Source: Ulota crispa (lineage: Eukaryota > Streptophyta > Bryopsida > Orthotrichales > Orthotrichaceae). Taken from it: a stretch of DNA of 64,000 bases. Location of the stretch: the NCBI GenBank assembly GCA_963920765.1, contig OY987244.1:1738501-1802500 (forward strand), read 5' to 3'. The stretch's first letter is position 1. Every line of letters begins with the position of its first letter. A program made the position numbers and the translations under genes. The notes beneath the pieces were generated by a model. It did no database searches, was not told the DNA's origin, and saw only the letters and a list, made by a program, of their open reading frames with translations. Positions 1 to 17,499 of this stretch are shown here, in pieces.

Positions 1-1192
1 TTGCTTCTTCCAAATTCTAGATGATAAAAATGCAATTTTTGTATTAAATTTTGATGATGGTCATCAAAATGACATTATAAATGCATCAAACTAATTTTGA
101 AGGATTTTGGCTTGCAGAAGATGATTTCCTTCCTATTTCAAGTAACTCATATATGCTTAATATAAGTTTGAATATGTTTATTGATTTCATATCCATAAGC
201 CCAAGCATGTATAAATTATACAAACACATAAAGATTTGTTATATGATATTGACCAAAAAGTAATCTCCTCAACTCAAACTCCTTGAAATGTATTTGGAAT
301 TACCACAATATTCTTCTAACTTGTGTTTGGTCTTCAAGAGAGTTCTTAATAGTAACCAAAGGAATGAAACAACCAGCAATGTACAAAATACAAATACAAG
401 TGTTTTGATTCAAAAAACCAAATCTAGCTTCTATCCAAAAATGCTTCCAACTCCATTGATTTTGAAGCGTTATTTAGTTTCAATTCCATCACCACCTTCA
501 ATAGTGAGCAATAATCATACAATCAACATAAAATACTAAGCACAACCTACAAAATTCAACAAAGAAAATACCTAATTGAGTAATAATATACTATTACACA
601 ACAATATATGGTGAATTTTTGGTTCCTGTACTTTTTTTGCAATATGAACTGTGAGTTATATCCTTTTTCAAGATTGCAAAGGCAAGACTCAATTTCCAAT
701 TGCCATTTGCCATACATAAACACACCTTCTCACCTCTAAACTCTTCATTTTTTTGAAAGAGGTCAAACATATCCTTATAACATTGACAAACAATACTACT
801 AAAAGACAATGATGACATAAACACTACCAAAACCTATCCATTCTTAAGCCTACATCCACCCTCATGCCGTATTTGTTCACCCAAATCTAATTAGTTTCTA
901 AAGCACTTCGGGTCAAATGAACTCACAAAATCCGCTTATCCTTGACATCTAGTATCACACCACAAGAAGACACAAGTACCAAAAGAAGACAAAGAAATAC
1001 TAGTACATGTTACACCTTGAATCAAACAATTGAAAGCCTTTTACGTCATGCCCATGAAGCAGACTTTGTATTCCAACTCTTTGATGAACAATTTTGATAC
1101 GTGTCTACGTGCTCCAATAGGAAGCTACTACCTTCAACTTCAAAAATTCATAAAAATAAGTAAATTAGGGTTACGTTACTCAACTCCTGGAC
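1..1192. other. AT-rich flank, no gene seen
   Basis: Reading frames here are short and of low complexity, with no recognisable protein. The stretch next to 1193 would hold the 3' UTR of the SRPBCC gene on the minus strand. I see no RNA gene or clear repeat. Confidence 0.5.
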
Positions 1193-3645
1193 TCAAATGG
1201 CCTGAGTGCCTTTTAGGTCATGCTGGTCAGGGTCCACTGCCGGCGTCGCGGGCGTCGCGAGCCCAGCGTCCGAGGAAGAGGACGATGTTTTGTGGAGCTC
1301 AGACAAGCGCTGGCATTCCCGCTGCAGATCGGCAAGCATGTCCCGTATGATCTTCTCAGTGATGCCTCGGATGTAGCTGCTGAGTGGCCACGGCGGCTTG
1401 ATGGACGGCTCCACTACTTGCTCAAATGTCACCCACGATCCCACCACCGGATCCTCCCCCTCCGGTTCCGTTTTCGTTGCCGTTGCCGTTTCCTTTTCCG
1501 TTTCCGTTTCCGTTTGGGAAGCTTTCTCCACCGGATTGGCACTGGCGCTGGCGTTACTGGACAAAGCCTGCGTTGCTGCTGCCTCAGAGGCCCGCATTGG
1601 TTCGATCTTCCATGAGCCTGAAAACTTGCGCATCATCCCCCCTTGCTTCGCCAAATCGAATGACAGCTGCAATCCGCTCGTCAGGGTGTCAAACCCTAAC
1701 TCACTGCCTTAAACCCTAACTCACTGCCTTAAATCCTAATTCACTGCCTCAGTTGAAACCAGAAAGAGAAAGTCCACTTCGGTAGCCAATGGTCGATTGT
1801 AAGAATTTCAAAATGCCAGCAAAGAAAGTCGTGCAGTGAAACGGAAACCCAATAGTCCTCCTACTCCTCGTACACTTGAACATGCCCTTCCCAAAAGATC
1901 ACTCCCTCACCAAACCCGAAGAAAAGGAAGCAGCTATTTCAAGTCTATATAAGGTAAGGGCATCTATTACCAATATTGTACCTAATGGCATCACTCTCTA
2001 CACAAGGTAGTCATTCTAGACCTTCAATCTTGGTACACCATAGATAGCTTATCATCTTGGTCAACAACTATAAGCTCTATGGAGTACCTAGATTTAAGTT
2101 TTAGAATGACTACCCTGTGTAAAGAGGGACGCCATTAAGTACAATGTTAGTGGTGCGCCTACCTTACTCTCAGGATCAGCTCTTATTAAGTCACTGGACG
2201 AGAGAGTGAATGAAATAGTTTTAGTAGCATAATTAAACCTCTCTTTAATACGATCTCTTATAAAATACCATTTTAAGGGTATCTTAGACACTTGTTACGC
2301 TATTGTCATTGCTTGTGGCACAGGTATTATAAGTTCAAATTATGTTATGATGATTTTTTTGTGACCCGTTGAGAAGGTCAGAGGTGAGGCAGTAGTAGTA
2401 CCGTTTTCTCCTGCCGCTTTTGCTCCAAGAAAATTCGGGTGGCAAACGACCCTGTCACGAACATGAATTTCCAGCGCCCCAGCTGCTCCACCTCCACATA
2501 CTGCCTGTTTCCATCGTCTTCCAGTACCTTGCGATACACGACTTCCTGTGGACATTGTGGGTATCCGCCTGGTGAGTACTCATTTAACCAGACCAAAAAA
2601 GAAACCAATACGCACAATTTGCCACAGTGAACCACAACTACCGGTAGATAGAGATCTTCCACTTTCTCCTGCCAGCTCGTTACGACTGTCTTTTATATCC
2701 AGCTTAAAAATTGCATACCACTAATGCAGCACAACATACGAGGCAAACTTCCAAAAGTATAAATTGGAAGTAATTTCATTGTTCATGGTTCCCAAGCCTC
2801 TTCGTTCCTTTCATTTATTGATCCATAACCCCTCGAAAATTTTCAAATTTTGGTTTCGAAAGACGCCAGATGTAGTAGTGTGGGAGAAAAATATATATCA
2901 ATAAATGTATGACTTCTGGGATACAGACGGTCAGCTACTTAGGAATTGAACAGAACTAAAAGACGAACATTGCAAACCGTTCTTCAATCTAATGGCATTT
3001 TGCATCATACCCCAAGTCATGAAACAAGTTTAAAAAAGAACCAAAGATAGCTAGGCTAGATAACCTTTCAAGAATCTGAAGAACAGAGAAAGGCTACTGG
3101 ACACATAACTGCCAAATCGTCCTGCTAAAGCCACGTCCATACCTTTTTTAGGGTTCGCGATGAAAAGCAACAAACGAGTAACCTAGACTACTTGAAACCC
3201 TAACTAGAAAAAAAACTATCCTTGTTTGCATTTCCTTGAAATGTGACTTGACGATATGTAACAAGATTCTAAAAACGCACAACCTGATTATTAACCAATG
3301 GTAAAACTATGATACACATCACTAGATTTAGTGGAAAAATCCAAGTAGAGAGAAGTAGGTTTGTAAGATGGAAGGTGAATTAATCACCTTGATGTTCTTG
3401 AAGACGCGGTAGTTGTTGGGATCGGTGACGATGTCGTAGACTCCATCAGGATCCAGAGCGGCAGCAAAGCGGGTGTGGATGTTACAAAAGGAACCCTTGG
3501 GCTGCGTCACCTCCAACAAAGGTGGCTCGTAGAGCAGCTCCGACTGCGCCCACGCGTCATCGGAGTAGGCTGACTTGCCGGCGCCTTCAACGCCGTCGAG
3601 GACCTTCACCTCTTTCGCCTTGTAGGAGAACAATCCCCGCGGCAT
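1193..3645 (-). CDS. COQ10/START-like (SRPBCC) lipid-binding protein, 3 exons
   Basis: Exons read on the minus strand are 3645-3388, 2545-2402 and 1666-1193. They sum to 876 nt (291 aa plus TGA), with GT-AG introns and phase-0 junctions (AAG|GTGATT, ACG|GTACTA). The ATG at 3645 is the first in frame and starts MPRGLFSYKA. Residues 50-165 match the polyketide-cyclase/COQ10 START-like fold as found in plants: FAAALDPDGVYDIVTDPNNY, then RKVLEDDGNRQYVEVEQ, then GSFATRIFLEQ, then MMRKFSGSWKIEP. After a Glu/Thr-rich linker comes VVGSWVTFEQVVEPSIKPPW, also typical of the family, and a Ser/Ala-rich tail. This family binds lipid or isoprenoid ligands in a helix-grip pocket; the ligand here is unknown. 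No clear transit peptide is visible from this start, so an upstream non-coding or targeting exon is possible. Confidence 0.85.
1463..1517 (-). repeat. hexanucleotide repeat inside SRPBCC exon 3
   Basis: The plus strand repeats GTTTCC/GTTGCC units. In the protein this gives an alternating Glu/Thr/Ala/Lys linker (TETETEKETATATKTE) between two conserved blocks of the START-like domain. The repeat is in frame, so unit changes alter linker length only. Confidence 0.7.
1691..1749 (+). repeat. 20-bp tandem repeat, 3 copies, in SRPBCC intron 2
   Basis: Three near-identical units of AACCCTAACTCACTGCCTTA type lie just inside the intron, about 25 bp upstream of the exon 3 acceptor on the minus strand. 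Confidence 0.75.
1950..2166. mobile_element. 217-bp foldback MITE in SRPBCC intron 2
   Basis: The two halves are almost complementary: TAAGGTAAGGGCATC... at the left pairs with ...GGTGCGCCTACCTTA at the right. Inside, ACACAAGGTAGTCATTCTA pairs with TAGAATGACTACCCTGTGT. The loop is near 2062. The TAAGGTA end resembles the other AAGGTAGG-ended elements in this window (3696, 4861, 59214). Confidence 0.75.
2546..3387 (-). other. SRPBCC intron 1, no feature seen
   Basis: An 842-bp AT-rich intron with donor AAG|GTGATT at 3387 and acceptor CCACAG at 2546. I see no repeat or RNA in it. Confidence 0.6.
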
Positions 3646-3695
3646 CCTTTCTGTCCACACAAAACTCCACCTTCACCATCACCACATGCACATAC

Positions 3696-4015
3696 TAAGG
3701 TAGGAGGTTTTAAAAGCATGCATGCTCTAAAATGGTGCACCTCCTCAAATGTACTCTCTTTGTACATGTAGTTTTTCATGGCCCCATGAAATGTACATTT
3801 GAGGAGGTGGGCGGTTTTAGAGCCCTATATGCCATTTCAACTTCAAAATTTATAACTAATTTCACAAAAATCTAAAACATATAAAACAACTTGAGTTCGA
3901 TGCCAATTCCTCTTGGCTTTCAAGGAAAATTTACTGAAAAATATTTCAAGGGGTTTCACCTCCCCAAAGTTCAGTTTCTGCCCTGATATAGTCCATTCAT
4001 GAGCCTCCTACCTTA
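3696..4015. mobile_element. MITE copy A (AAGGTAGG ends) beside the SRPBCC start
   Basis: Left end TAAGGTAGGAGG and right end GAGCCTCCTACCTTA are inverted, with TA on both outer sides, as expected for a TA target duplication. A second, inner palindrome of GCACCTCCTCAAATGTAC type spans 3741-3820. In reverse orientation the whole sequence aligns end to end with 59214-59595, so it is a real repeat family. It begins about 50 bp upstream of the SRPBCC start codon and so lies in its 5' UTR or promoter. Confidence 0.8.
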
Positions 4016-4426
4016 CCAAAAAAAACCAACACTCGACACTACAATCGTGACAAATGGCATCGTTACTAATCGACGTGGCAAGTTTTGCAACTGCAATGCC
4101 AGATCCAACGAAACCTCAGTCAAAAGTACATTTCAGATCCGAGCTCCGGAGTTAGGTTACCTCGATCTGAAATGCAAACTACTCTAGAATGCGACCCTTT
4201 TGTGGATGACTGTTGCTGTGGTATTCATCATGTTCGGCTTCTAGAGGTTTTTTTTAGAAAGAACTGCAAGCAAACAAGTTCACTAGCTTGCGAGTTACCT
4301 AAGCTAGAAGACATGTAATTTAAGTGACAATGGTTGGTGCGGCGATGATGGAGCTTGGCGATTGCAACAGCGTCATTGCATGTCCGTCACCAAAGATCCC
4401 CACTGCAAAAGCAACTCGTCGCTTAC

Positions 4427-4648
4427 CTTGTACGTGACTGGGAAGCTGGGCGAGCGACGTCTCTCCTGGGCCGGCAGAACTGATCCTATTCCAGATTCAA
4501 GCTCCTCGATGGACTCCTTGTTGAATGGATTGCACTGCCGATCGCTGCAAAATGGCTGGCAAGCTCAGCACACTCGTGTTTCCATAAACTGGGCCTGGTT
4601 GTAATTACGGAAGGAGCGCTCTTCGAGAGGCTGGTCCCACGTGGACAT
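4427..4648 (-). pseudogene. unidentified coding fragment with one internal stop
   Basis: From ATG at 4648 a 74-codon frame runs MSTWDQPLEERSFRNYNQAQ, a Cys-rich block (ACQPFCSDRQC), then NKESIEELESGIGSVLPAQE and SPSFPVTYK, and ends exactly at a consensus donor (AAG|GTAAGC) at 4427/4426. Amino-acid use and base composition are those of real coding DNA, unlike the surroundings. Codon 28 is TGA. The fragment lies between two inward-facing AAGGTAGG-type transposon ends (4015 and 4861), so a captured host-gene piece is likely. I do not recognise the parent. The TGA could also mark an intron boundary I have not resolved. Confidence 0.45.
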
Positions 4649-4860
4649 GGAATAAAAAGGCGGATCGCATGGTGAACAGTCTGGAATGCGCAAACCCCTA
4701 AAAACACGTGCCAGTGAAAGGAGGGGCGACGACCACTGACATCGGTGGATTGTTGAGAAATTGGTGTAGAAACTGCAAGGGTGTTGTGGGCAGCCATTTC
4801 AGTTTTCTTACTGGCGGATTTTCGCTAGAATTTTACCTTGTTTTGAATCTGGCTCCAGGG

Positions 4861-5450
4861 TAAGGTAGGAGGCTCGTGAATGGACCATCTAACCGAAAGT
4901 GCGCTTCTGTGCAAAAATTAGGGCAACTTGGTAAAATGGAAATATTTTTGGTAGAAAGCTAAAGAAGAGACAGTTATGTGGCTATTTAATTTGAAATTTT
5001 TTGAGTTAGTGTGGATTAATTACAATTTATCAAAACAAAAGGTGCATAGGTAGCTATTCTTGATCACATTCAAAGGCGGCTTGTAAATGGAGCATGTGAA
5101 TCCTAAAAGCAACCATTACAAAGTCAAGAATGCTCCAATAAGGCTCTTAAAGTGTGCAAGCACCCATTCCATATTCTAATACTCAAATCATGATTGAAAA
5201 CAAGTTTTCATTTATTTTAGTATGACATATATCTATATTATACTAAAAGACAAATGTGAATATAATTATGACCAATAAGCACACTCAATAGTGGCTCATG
5301 TCACTCTCTTAAGTTCCTAAAAAATGCATCTACAAGTACAATTTCTAAACATAGAAACTGTGACCCATTTATTAACCTCCGTACACTATTTTTGTGACCC
5401 CTACATGGTCAGTTCAAAATGCCTGGTCCAAATTAGAGCCTCCTACCTTA
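4861..5450. mobile_element. MITE copy B (AAGGTAGG ends), about 590 bp
   Basis: Left end TAAGGTAGGAGGCTC and right end GAGCCTCCTACCTTA are exact 15-bp inverted repeats. The interior is AT-rich and unlike copies A and C. The first 30 bp are also the near-perfect inverse of 3985-4015, the right end of copy A. Confidence 0.75.
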
Positions 5451-7671
5451 ATCCCTAATAGCCCATTGTCAGACAAAATGGATTTTGGGCCAGCTTGTTT
5501 TATTATGATTTATGATCAATCATTTTGTTATTTATTTTTAAAATAGAGTTTTGTAAGGGCTTTGTGGGGATATAAATTTTTATTGAAATCAAGCTTACAA
5601 TCCAAAAGGTACAAATAGTTTATGAGTGCTTTTATTCAAGGGGCATGTTGGGTATGCCATTTTTCATTAACATTTCTCAAGGGCAATCAATGAAGGCATG
5701 AACCTTCATTGCAATATGTCCAAAACAATAGTGTATTAGATAAATACATTATTGCACTTGATAAATACATTAGCCTTTGAATTAACTTCAAATGCGCATA
5801 TCTCTCTTACATAAATCTAATGCAAGATCCTATAGTTGGATATGCAAAAGACAAAAAAATATTCTTGAAATCAAATGATGGAAATTGCAACTTTTAGTAA
5901 TTTTAAAATGAACAAATAGGTTGAGTGGTTAGGGGCTAATCCCTCAATGCTTGAGGATATTTTTCTCTATCAAGAATGTATTTTGGGGTTTTTAGATGGT
6001 ACTGCCAAAAAATTTAAGAAAACTCATGCGAGTGCTAAGATATTTGTCATTGAATGTGGATGAGTATCATTTTTTTGTTTTTTTTGTAGTTGCCCAAAAC
6101 TTATTGTGCCAATGGCAACTTTTGTGTTCAAAATTGGAAAACAAGCACTTATGATGATTTAGTATTTATTATTGTTACTTCAAAACTAATGACTTCTTTT
6201 TCAAATCAGTGACAACAATTCATATATGAGCTTGCAATGCAACAATTAGAGAGTTACCACTTAACACAAAGAATTTTTTAGTTCCAATTATTGACCAAAA
6301 ATCAATATGAATAAAGAAAATTCAATAGGGGATGAAGTCTAATTCTTATAAGAGAAACATTCCAAATAAAATGAGCACAAAAACACATCTAGATTACTTA
6401 GCTGAAGAAGGTGCTTTCTTATTTTTAGAGTTTACAACATCTCTAAGTTCAAAATTTTGCAACACCAAAGTTGACCTTACACCGTCTTTTTAAAGGTGTT
6501 GCAATTGTTGACCTTATGCACCTCCGCCTTCGCGCCCTATGCTCTTGCCATGGCCTCTTTACCTTCTTTGCTCCCATTGCTAATATCTAGCACCTTTGTC
6601 TTTGTTGAAGCTTTGTTGTCTTCACGCTCATCGTTGTTGCTGCATTCTCTTTATTTGTATATGTTGTGTCAACTTTCTTGCTGTAGAGCTTCTTTGTTGT
6701 TATTCTCACTATTACGACTCTTGCATTGCAGAATTCTTTTGTTGTTACATTTATTATTTTCACTGTGCTTAGATTTGCTTCTTTAGGATGTTGATATTGG
6801 GAACTTGTTGTATGTATAGGCAACAACAGTGTTGGTGAAAAATACAGAATGCTAACCTTTCTTTAATATTTTTCTTAGTACCAAAAAAAAAGATTGGCCC
6901 TACTAATTTTGTGTCTTGTGCATCATTGTTGAAAGTGGTAGGCAACCTAAGTTGCTTGTCCTCATGGGCACATCAATTGAACATTGTAACTATCTTTAGA
7001 TCGCAGCGTCTCCAAAAAAGATTTAAAAATTCAAACCGCTGCCTTCAACACAGTCTTAAAGTTTCCTTAACACCAAAATTTGGTGTCTGGGGCGTTTCGG
7101 GGTAAAGGAGCTTTCAAAACTAACAAGCAAGTGATAATTCAAAACTCACATGCTTTTCGTAAGATTGCCAGAACGTTGTCTGCAATTTCCAGTTTTACTA
7201 CTTTGGAATAAACTTCCATGCAAAATTCTGTAACTCGATTGTTGTTTCTTGGCTTTTCCGATTCCGATTCCAATTGCCCATGTAAGGTGGTCCTAAGGTA
7301 CCTCTAACACTTTGCAATAAAGCAGTTCCTCAGAGACACACTAAAAAATCCTTCCAAACAGAAAGATTTCATTAACATCAAGAGAAGAGAATGCCAAGCA
7401 AGTCAATGCAACTAGACAATAAACTCGAAAAAACAACTAAAACTACAAAATTTTCAAAACCAAGTGCACAGCAGGCTCACAACTGCTGCACCTCACTGGC
7501 AACATGCATCTAGAGAACATGATTAGGTACAGCTTTTGGCAAACTTGCAGATGTGAATGTGACGCCTAAACTCCATATGAAGGCTATTATTGCTATGCGA
7601 AGCAAAAATTCCCCTGTTGCAAACGTTAATTTCTGCCTCGCTTTATTCTGCTTGCCAAGAGTTCCACTTGT
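5451..7671. other. AT-rich intergenic DNA, no gene seen
   Basis: No convincing frame. 6496-6830 is skewed towards TTG/TTC repeats and yields a Leu/Ser-rich frame on plus and an Asn/Thr-rich one on minus, as expected of decayed trinucleotide repeats. 7300-7671 is probably PGM 3' UTR. Confidence 0.5.
7642..7647 (-). terminator. possible AATAAA polyadenylation signal of PGM
   Basis: AATAAA occurs on the minus strand 25 bp past the PGM stop codon. Plant signals are loose, and this one is close to the stop, so another site may be used. Confidence 0.3.
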
Positions 7672-14677
<7,006 letters not shown>

Positions 14678-14687
14678 TGCTCAAATC

Positions 14688-15020
14688 CTGCACAAGAGCA
14701 TAAAGTTCAAACGCCAATTAAATGTAAAGTCTCTCAATCCAACACCTCGATGCACACTTCTGCTTAGTTCGTCGCCGTGGTATTTGAAAATCAAACGTCA
14801 TCAGCAGATCACACGTAAAACGACAAAAAGCTCTGAAGCCGGAGATGTGCCGTAATCTCAAAGCTTGATAACGTTCCACCTCTGACTTCACTCACCTCCG
14901 ATCAGGCTGAAAAGCAAATTGGCGAAATCCGGGATAACAGAAGGCTCAAGTAAAGGCGGAAAAGAAGACGGGGAAATGGTGAGAGTGAGAGAAGGAAGAG
15001 TGGAGAGGGAATTAGCTTAC
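14688..15020 (-). other. probable 5'-UTR intron of PGM
   Basis: On the minus strand a donor CACAAG|GTAAGC lies at 15021/15020. A good acceptor TTGTGCAG ends at 14688, ten bases before the start codon. This would place a short non-coding first exon at about 15021-15100. Confidence 0.55.
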
Positions 15021-15134
15021 CTTGTGAGAGAGGAGGAGAGGCGAAAGCGAGCGGGGAAACGAGAGAATGCAAAGTGGCAGATCCGTGCGGGAGAAAAGGG
15101 CACGGAGGGTGGCATTCATGCACCAGGGCTGTAC

Positions 15135-15450
15135 TGATGACGAGGGAACGGGAAGGGTGACGAGGGAACGGGGGAAAAATGACGAGGGAACGGGGGGAAA
15201 AATGACGAGGGAACGGGGGGAAAAATGACGAGGGAACGGGGGGAAAAATGACGAGGGAACGGGGGGAAAAATGACGAGGGAACGGGGGGAAAAATGACGA
15301 GGGAACGGGGGGAAAAATGACGAGGGAACGGGGGGGAAAATGACGAGGGAACGGGGGGAAAAATGACGAGGGAACGGGGGGAAAAATGACGAGGGAACGG
15401 GGGGAAAAATGACGAGGGAACGGGGAGGATGGCGAGGGAACAGGAAGGAT
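15135..15450 (+). repeat. 23-bp G-rich minisatellite in PGM promoter, about 14 copies
   Basis: Unit GACGAGGGAACGGGGGGAAA plus AAT. Thirteen GACGAGGG starts and one degenerate copy can be counted, with very little divergence except at the edges. It begins about 110 bp upstream of the probable 5'-UTR donor. Each unit has one G3 and one G6 run, so two units together could form a G-quadruplex on the plus strand, which is the template strand for PGM. Confidence 0.9.
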
Positions 15451-15554
15451 GGCGCTGCTGATGCAGACGCGTGGCGAGCATTGCGGGTGTCGTCCTCCTC
15501 TTCTCACTCTCAGCATCTCCAGCGCTGCCCTGCGGGGGTTTGACATACTTCAAA

Positions 15555-15650
15555 ACATGGATGATAGATATGGATGATAGATATGGATGATAAATACAGA
15601 TGATAAATATGGATGATAACATGGATGATTAACATGAATGATAATGATAA
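15555..15650 (+). repeat. degenerate GGATGATA-type short tandem repeat
   Basis: About seven imperfect copies of a 13-15-bp unit built on TGGATGATAGATA. Confidence 0.7.
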
Positions 15651-15754
15651 TTGCTGCGTGCCCCTCAATATCAGGGGGTTTCAAACATAAAATCTAGTCT
15701 TTGAACTTCTCACCTCACAAGATCTCCACTCACTATTGAATTGTTTTTGTTCTC

Positions 15755-15980
15755 TCGCACGTGCAAAGTTTGAGTCACCCGTGAGTTTCCGGAAGTTTTT
15801 GCAAAATAACTTTTTCTGGGTTTGAGGAAGCAGGTGAATGAGCCCCACAAAATCACAAAAAAGAGTTTTTGAAATTCACTGCTCACGTGAATCACATTAA
15901 GAGTGAAGTTCAGAGGTGAGTCACCTCCGGTTCATTACTGATTTCACAAAGGTGAATCGCTACGTGAGTCACCTAAAGAA
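15755..15980. promoter_or_regulatory. cluster of TGAGTCACC and CACGTG motifs upstream of PGM
   Basis: Within 220 bp there are three TGAGTCAC motifs (GCN4/bZIP type) near 15771, 15913 and 15966, and two CACGTG G-box cores (GCACGTGC near 15757, TCACGTGA near 15883). The region is 0.7-1.0 kb upstream of the probable PGM transcript start. Function is inferred from motifs only. Confidence 0.3.
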
Positions 15981-16007
15981 GTTTAAGTTTGAAGCCCCCT
16001 ATTCTTA

Positions 16008-16423
16008 GGGAATTGATATAGGCACATTGGGGTTGATATATGCACACCCCCCGTGGGATAAATTTTAGATTTCTATCATCAAGAAGTTGAATTTGAGAAC
16101 TTTGAATCCGAATTGGACTAAGAGACCTTGATTTAATTTGGAACCATAAAAAAAAAATTGTGTTTGAACAAAACCCAAGGAAAAGCTTAGCTAGGGGGAA
16201 AAGTATTACTTTTAATTTTGTTTGTCCAAAAAGATAAGCTTTTTCAATGGTGTTGTTCTAATGCAACTTTTTTTATGGTTCTAAAGACTAAATCAAGGTG
16301 TTTCAGTCCAAATCTAAATTCAAAATTCTCAATTTTCAACTTTTTGATGGTAGAAATCTAAAATTTAACCCTCAAAGGTGGGTGTGCATATATCAACCCC
16401 CTAGTGTGCCCATATCAATTCTC
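16008..16423. mobile_element. foldback MITE, GGGATTGATATG family, copy 1
   Basis: A near-complete palindrome of about 416 bp flanked by an exact 8-bp duplication TATTCTTA (16000-16007 and 16424-16431). The ends carry two tandem copies of a TTGATATATGCACACCC-like motif, followed by arms matching TAGATTTCTATCATCAA and its inverse. The centre is AAAGCTTAGCT. Confidence 0.88.
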
Positions 16424-16702
16424 TATTCTTATAGCAATTTGTCCTAGTGTGTTAAGTAATGGTCCTTGAAAGCACTATTCAACTTAAGCCTTATTTTGTA
16501 TCATGTCAATTCCATGAAACTTAGCACTTTTAATTTCAGTGAATAATCTTTGAAAGTATCCACCTTGAAGAACATGGTTTGAAATTATGTGATACCCATG
16601 AAATTCATTAAAAGTGTTTTGATTTATGTCACAGCTATCCATTATATACAACATGCTAAGAGACTTAGTCATTTAATGATTTTGCAATGTGCCAAAAAAA
16701 TA

Positions 16703-17111
16703 GCAAATTGATATGTGCACACCAGGGGTTGATATTTGCACACCCCCCGGGGATAAATTATAGATTTCTAACATCAAAAACCTGAATTTGAGAATTTTGA
16801 ATTCAAATTTGGACTTAGAGACCATGATTTAGTCTAGAAACATAAAAAAAAGTTGCAATTGAACAATACCCAATGAAAAAGCTTACATTTTTTACAAACA
16901 AAAGTAAAAGTAACACTTTTTCCCCTAACTAAGCTTGTTCATTGGGTGTTGTTCAATTGCAACTTTTTTTATATTTATAGGCTAAATTATGATCTCTAAG
17001 TCCAAATCTAAATTCTAATTTCTCAAATTTAGGTTTTTGATGTTAGAAATCTATAATTTATCCCAAGGGGTGTGCAAATATCAACCCCTTGGTGTGCACA
17101 TATCAATTCCC
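16703..17111. mobile_element. foldback MITE, same family, copy 2
   Basis: Same arms, centre and terminal motif pair as copy 1 and the same orientation of parts, only 280 bp away. Flanked by an 8-bp duplication AAAAAATA (16695-16702 and 17112-17119). Confidence 0.88.
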
Positions 17112-17499
17112 AAAAAATAATGGAACAGCTTCTCTTATTTATAACAAACAAACAAAATTAAACACATTTATAAATATTCTAATTTTTGGTTAATTTGCTT
17201 CATTATTTGACCTACTTGTTTACAAAAAATTAAAATAAATTTGTAAATGTAGCACGTATTGAATCATTTGTGGAAAAAAAAAAAAAACTGACTCTAAAGA
17301 ACCACACAATGCAAGTATGGCCTACATATAGGGAACTATCTAGTTTTAAGATGTTTAAATACTTTTTGAGTAGCAATTATTTGTTTTTGAATTCTACAAA
17401 AGAAAATTATTGAATTTAGCAACCAAAGAATTAATCAAAACATCAATTTTGATGGATAGAAACTAACATTTTTGAAATTTTACAACTCTTAAAGTTGTC

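Noticed and set aside
1685-1750. Telomere-like AAACCCTAA repeats
   Set aside because: The unit is 20 bp with TCACTGCC between. It is a local tandem repeat in an intron, not a telomeric tract.
4427-4648. In-frame TGA flanked by cysteines (VC-TGA-AC) as a selenocysteine codon
   Set aside because: Land plants lack the selenocysteine machinery, and the block lies among transposon ends. A decayed or misread exon is simpler.
6496-6826. Leu/Ser-rich plus frame and Asn/Thr-rich minus frame
   Set aside because: Both follow from TTG/AAC trinucleotide bias; no signal peptide or domain supports a gene.
14902-15622. Pro/Phe/Ser-rich frames of 214 and 168 codons opposite the PGM promoter
   Set aside because: They are translations of the 23-bp minisatellite in two frames, without a conserved domain.
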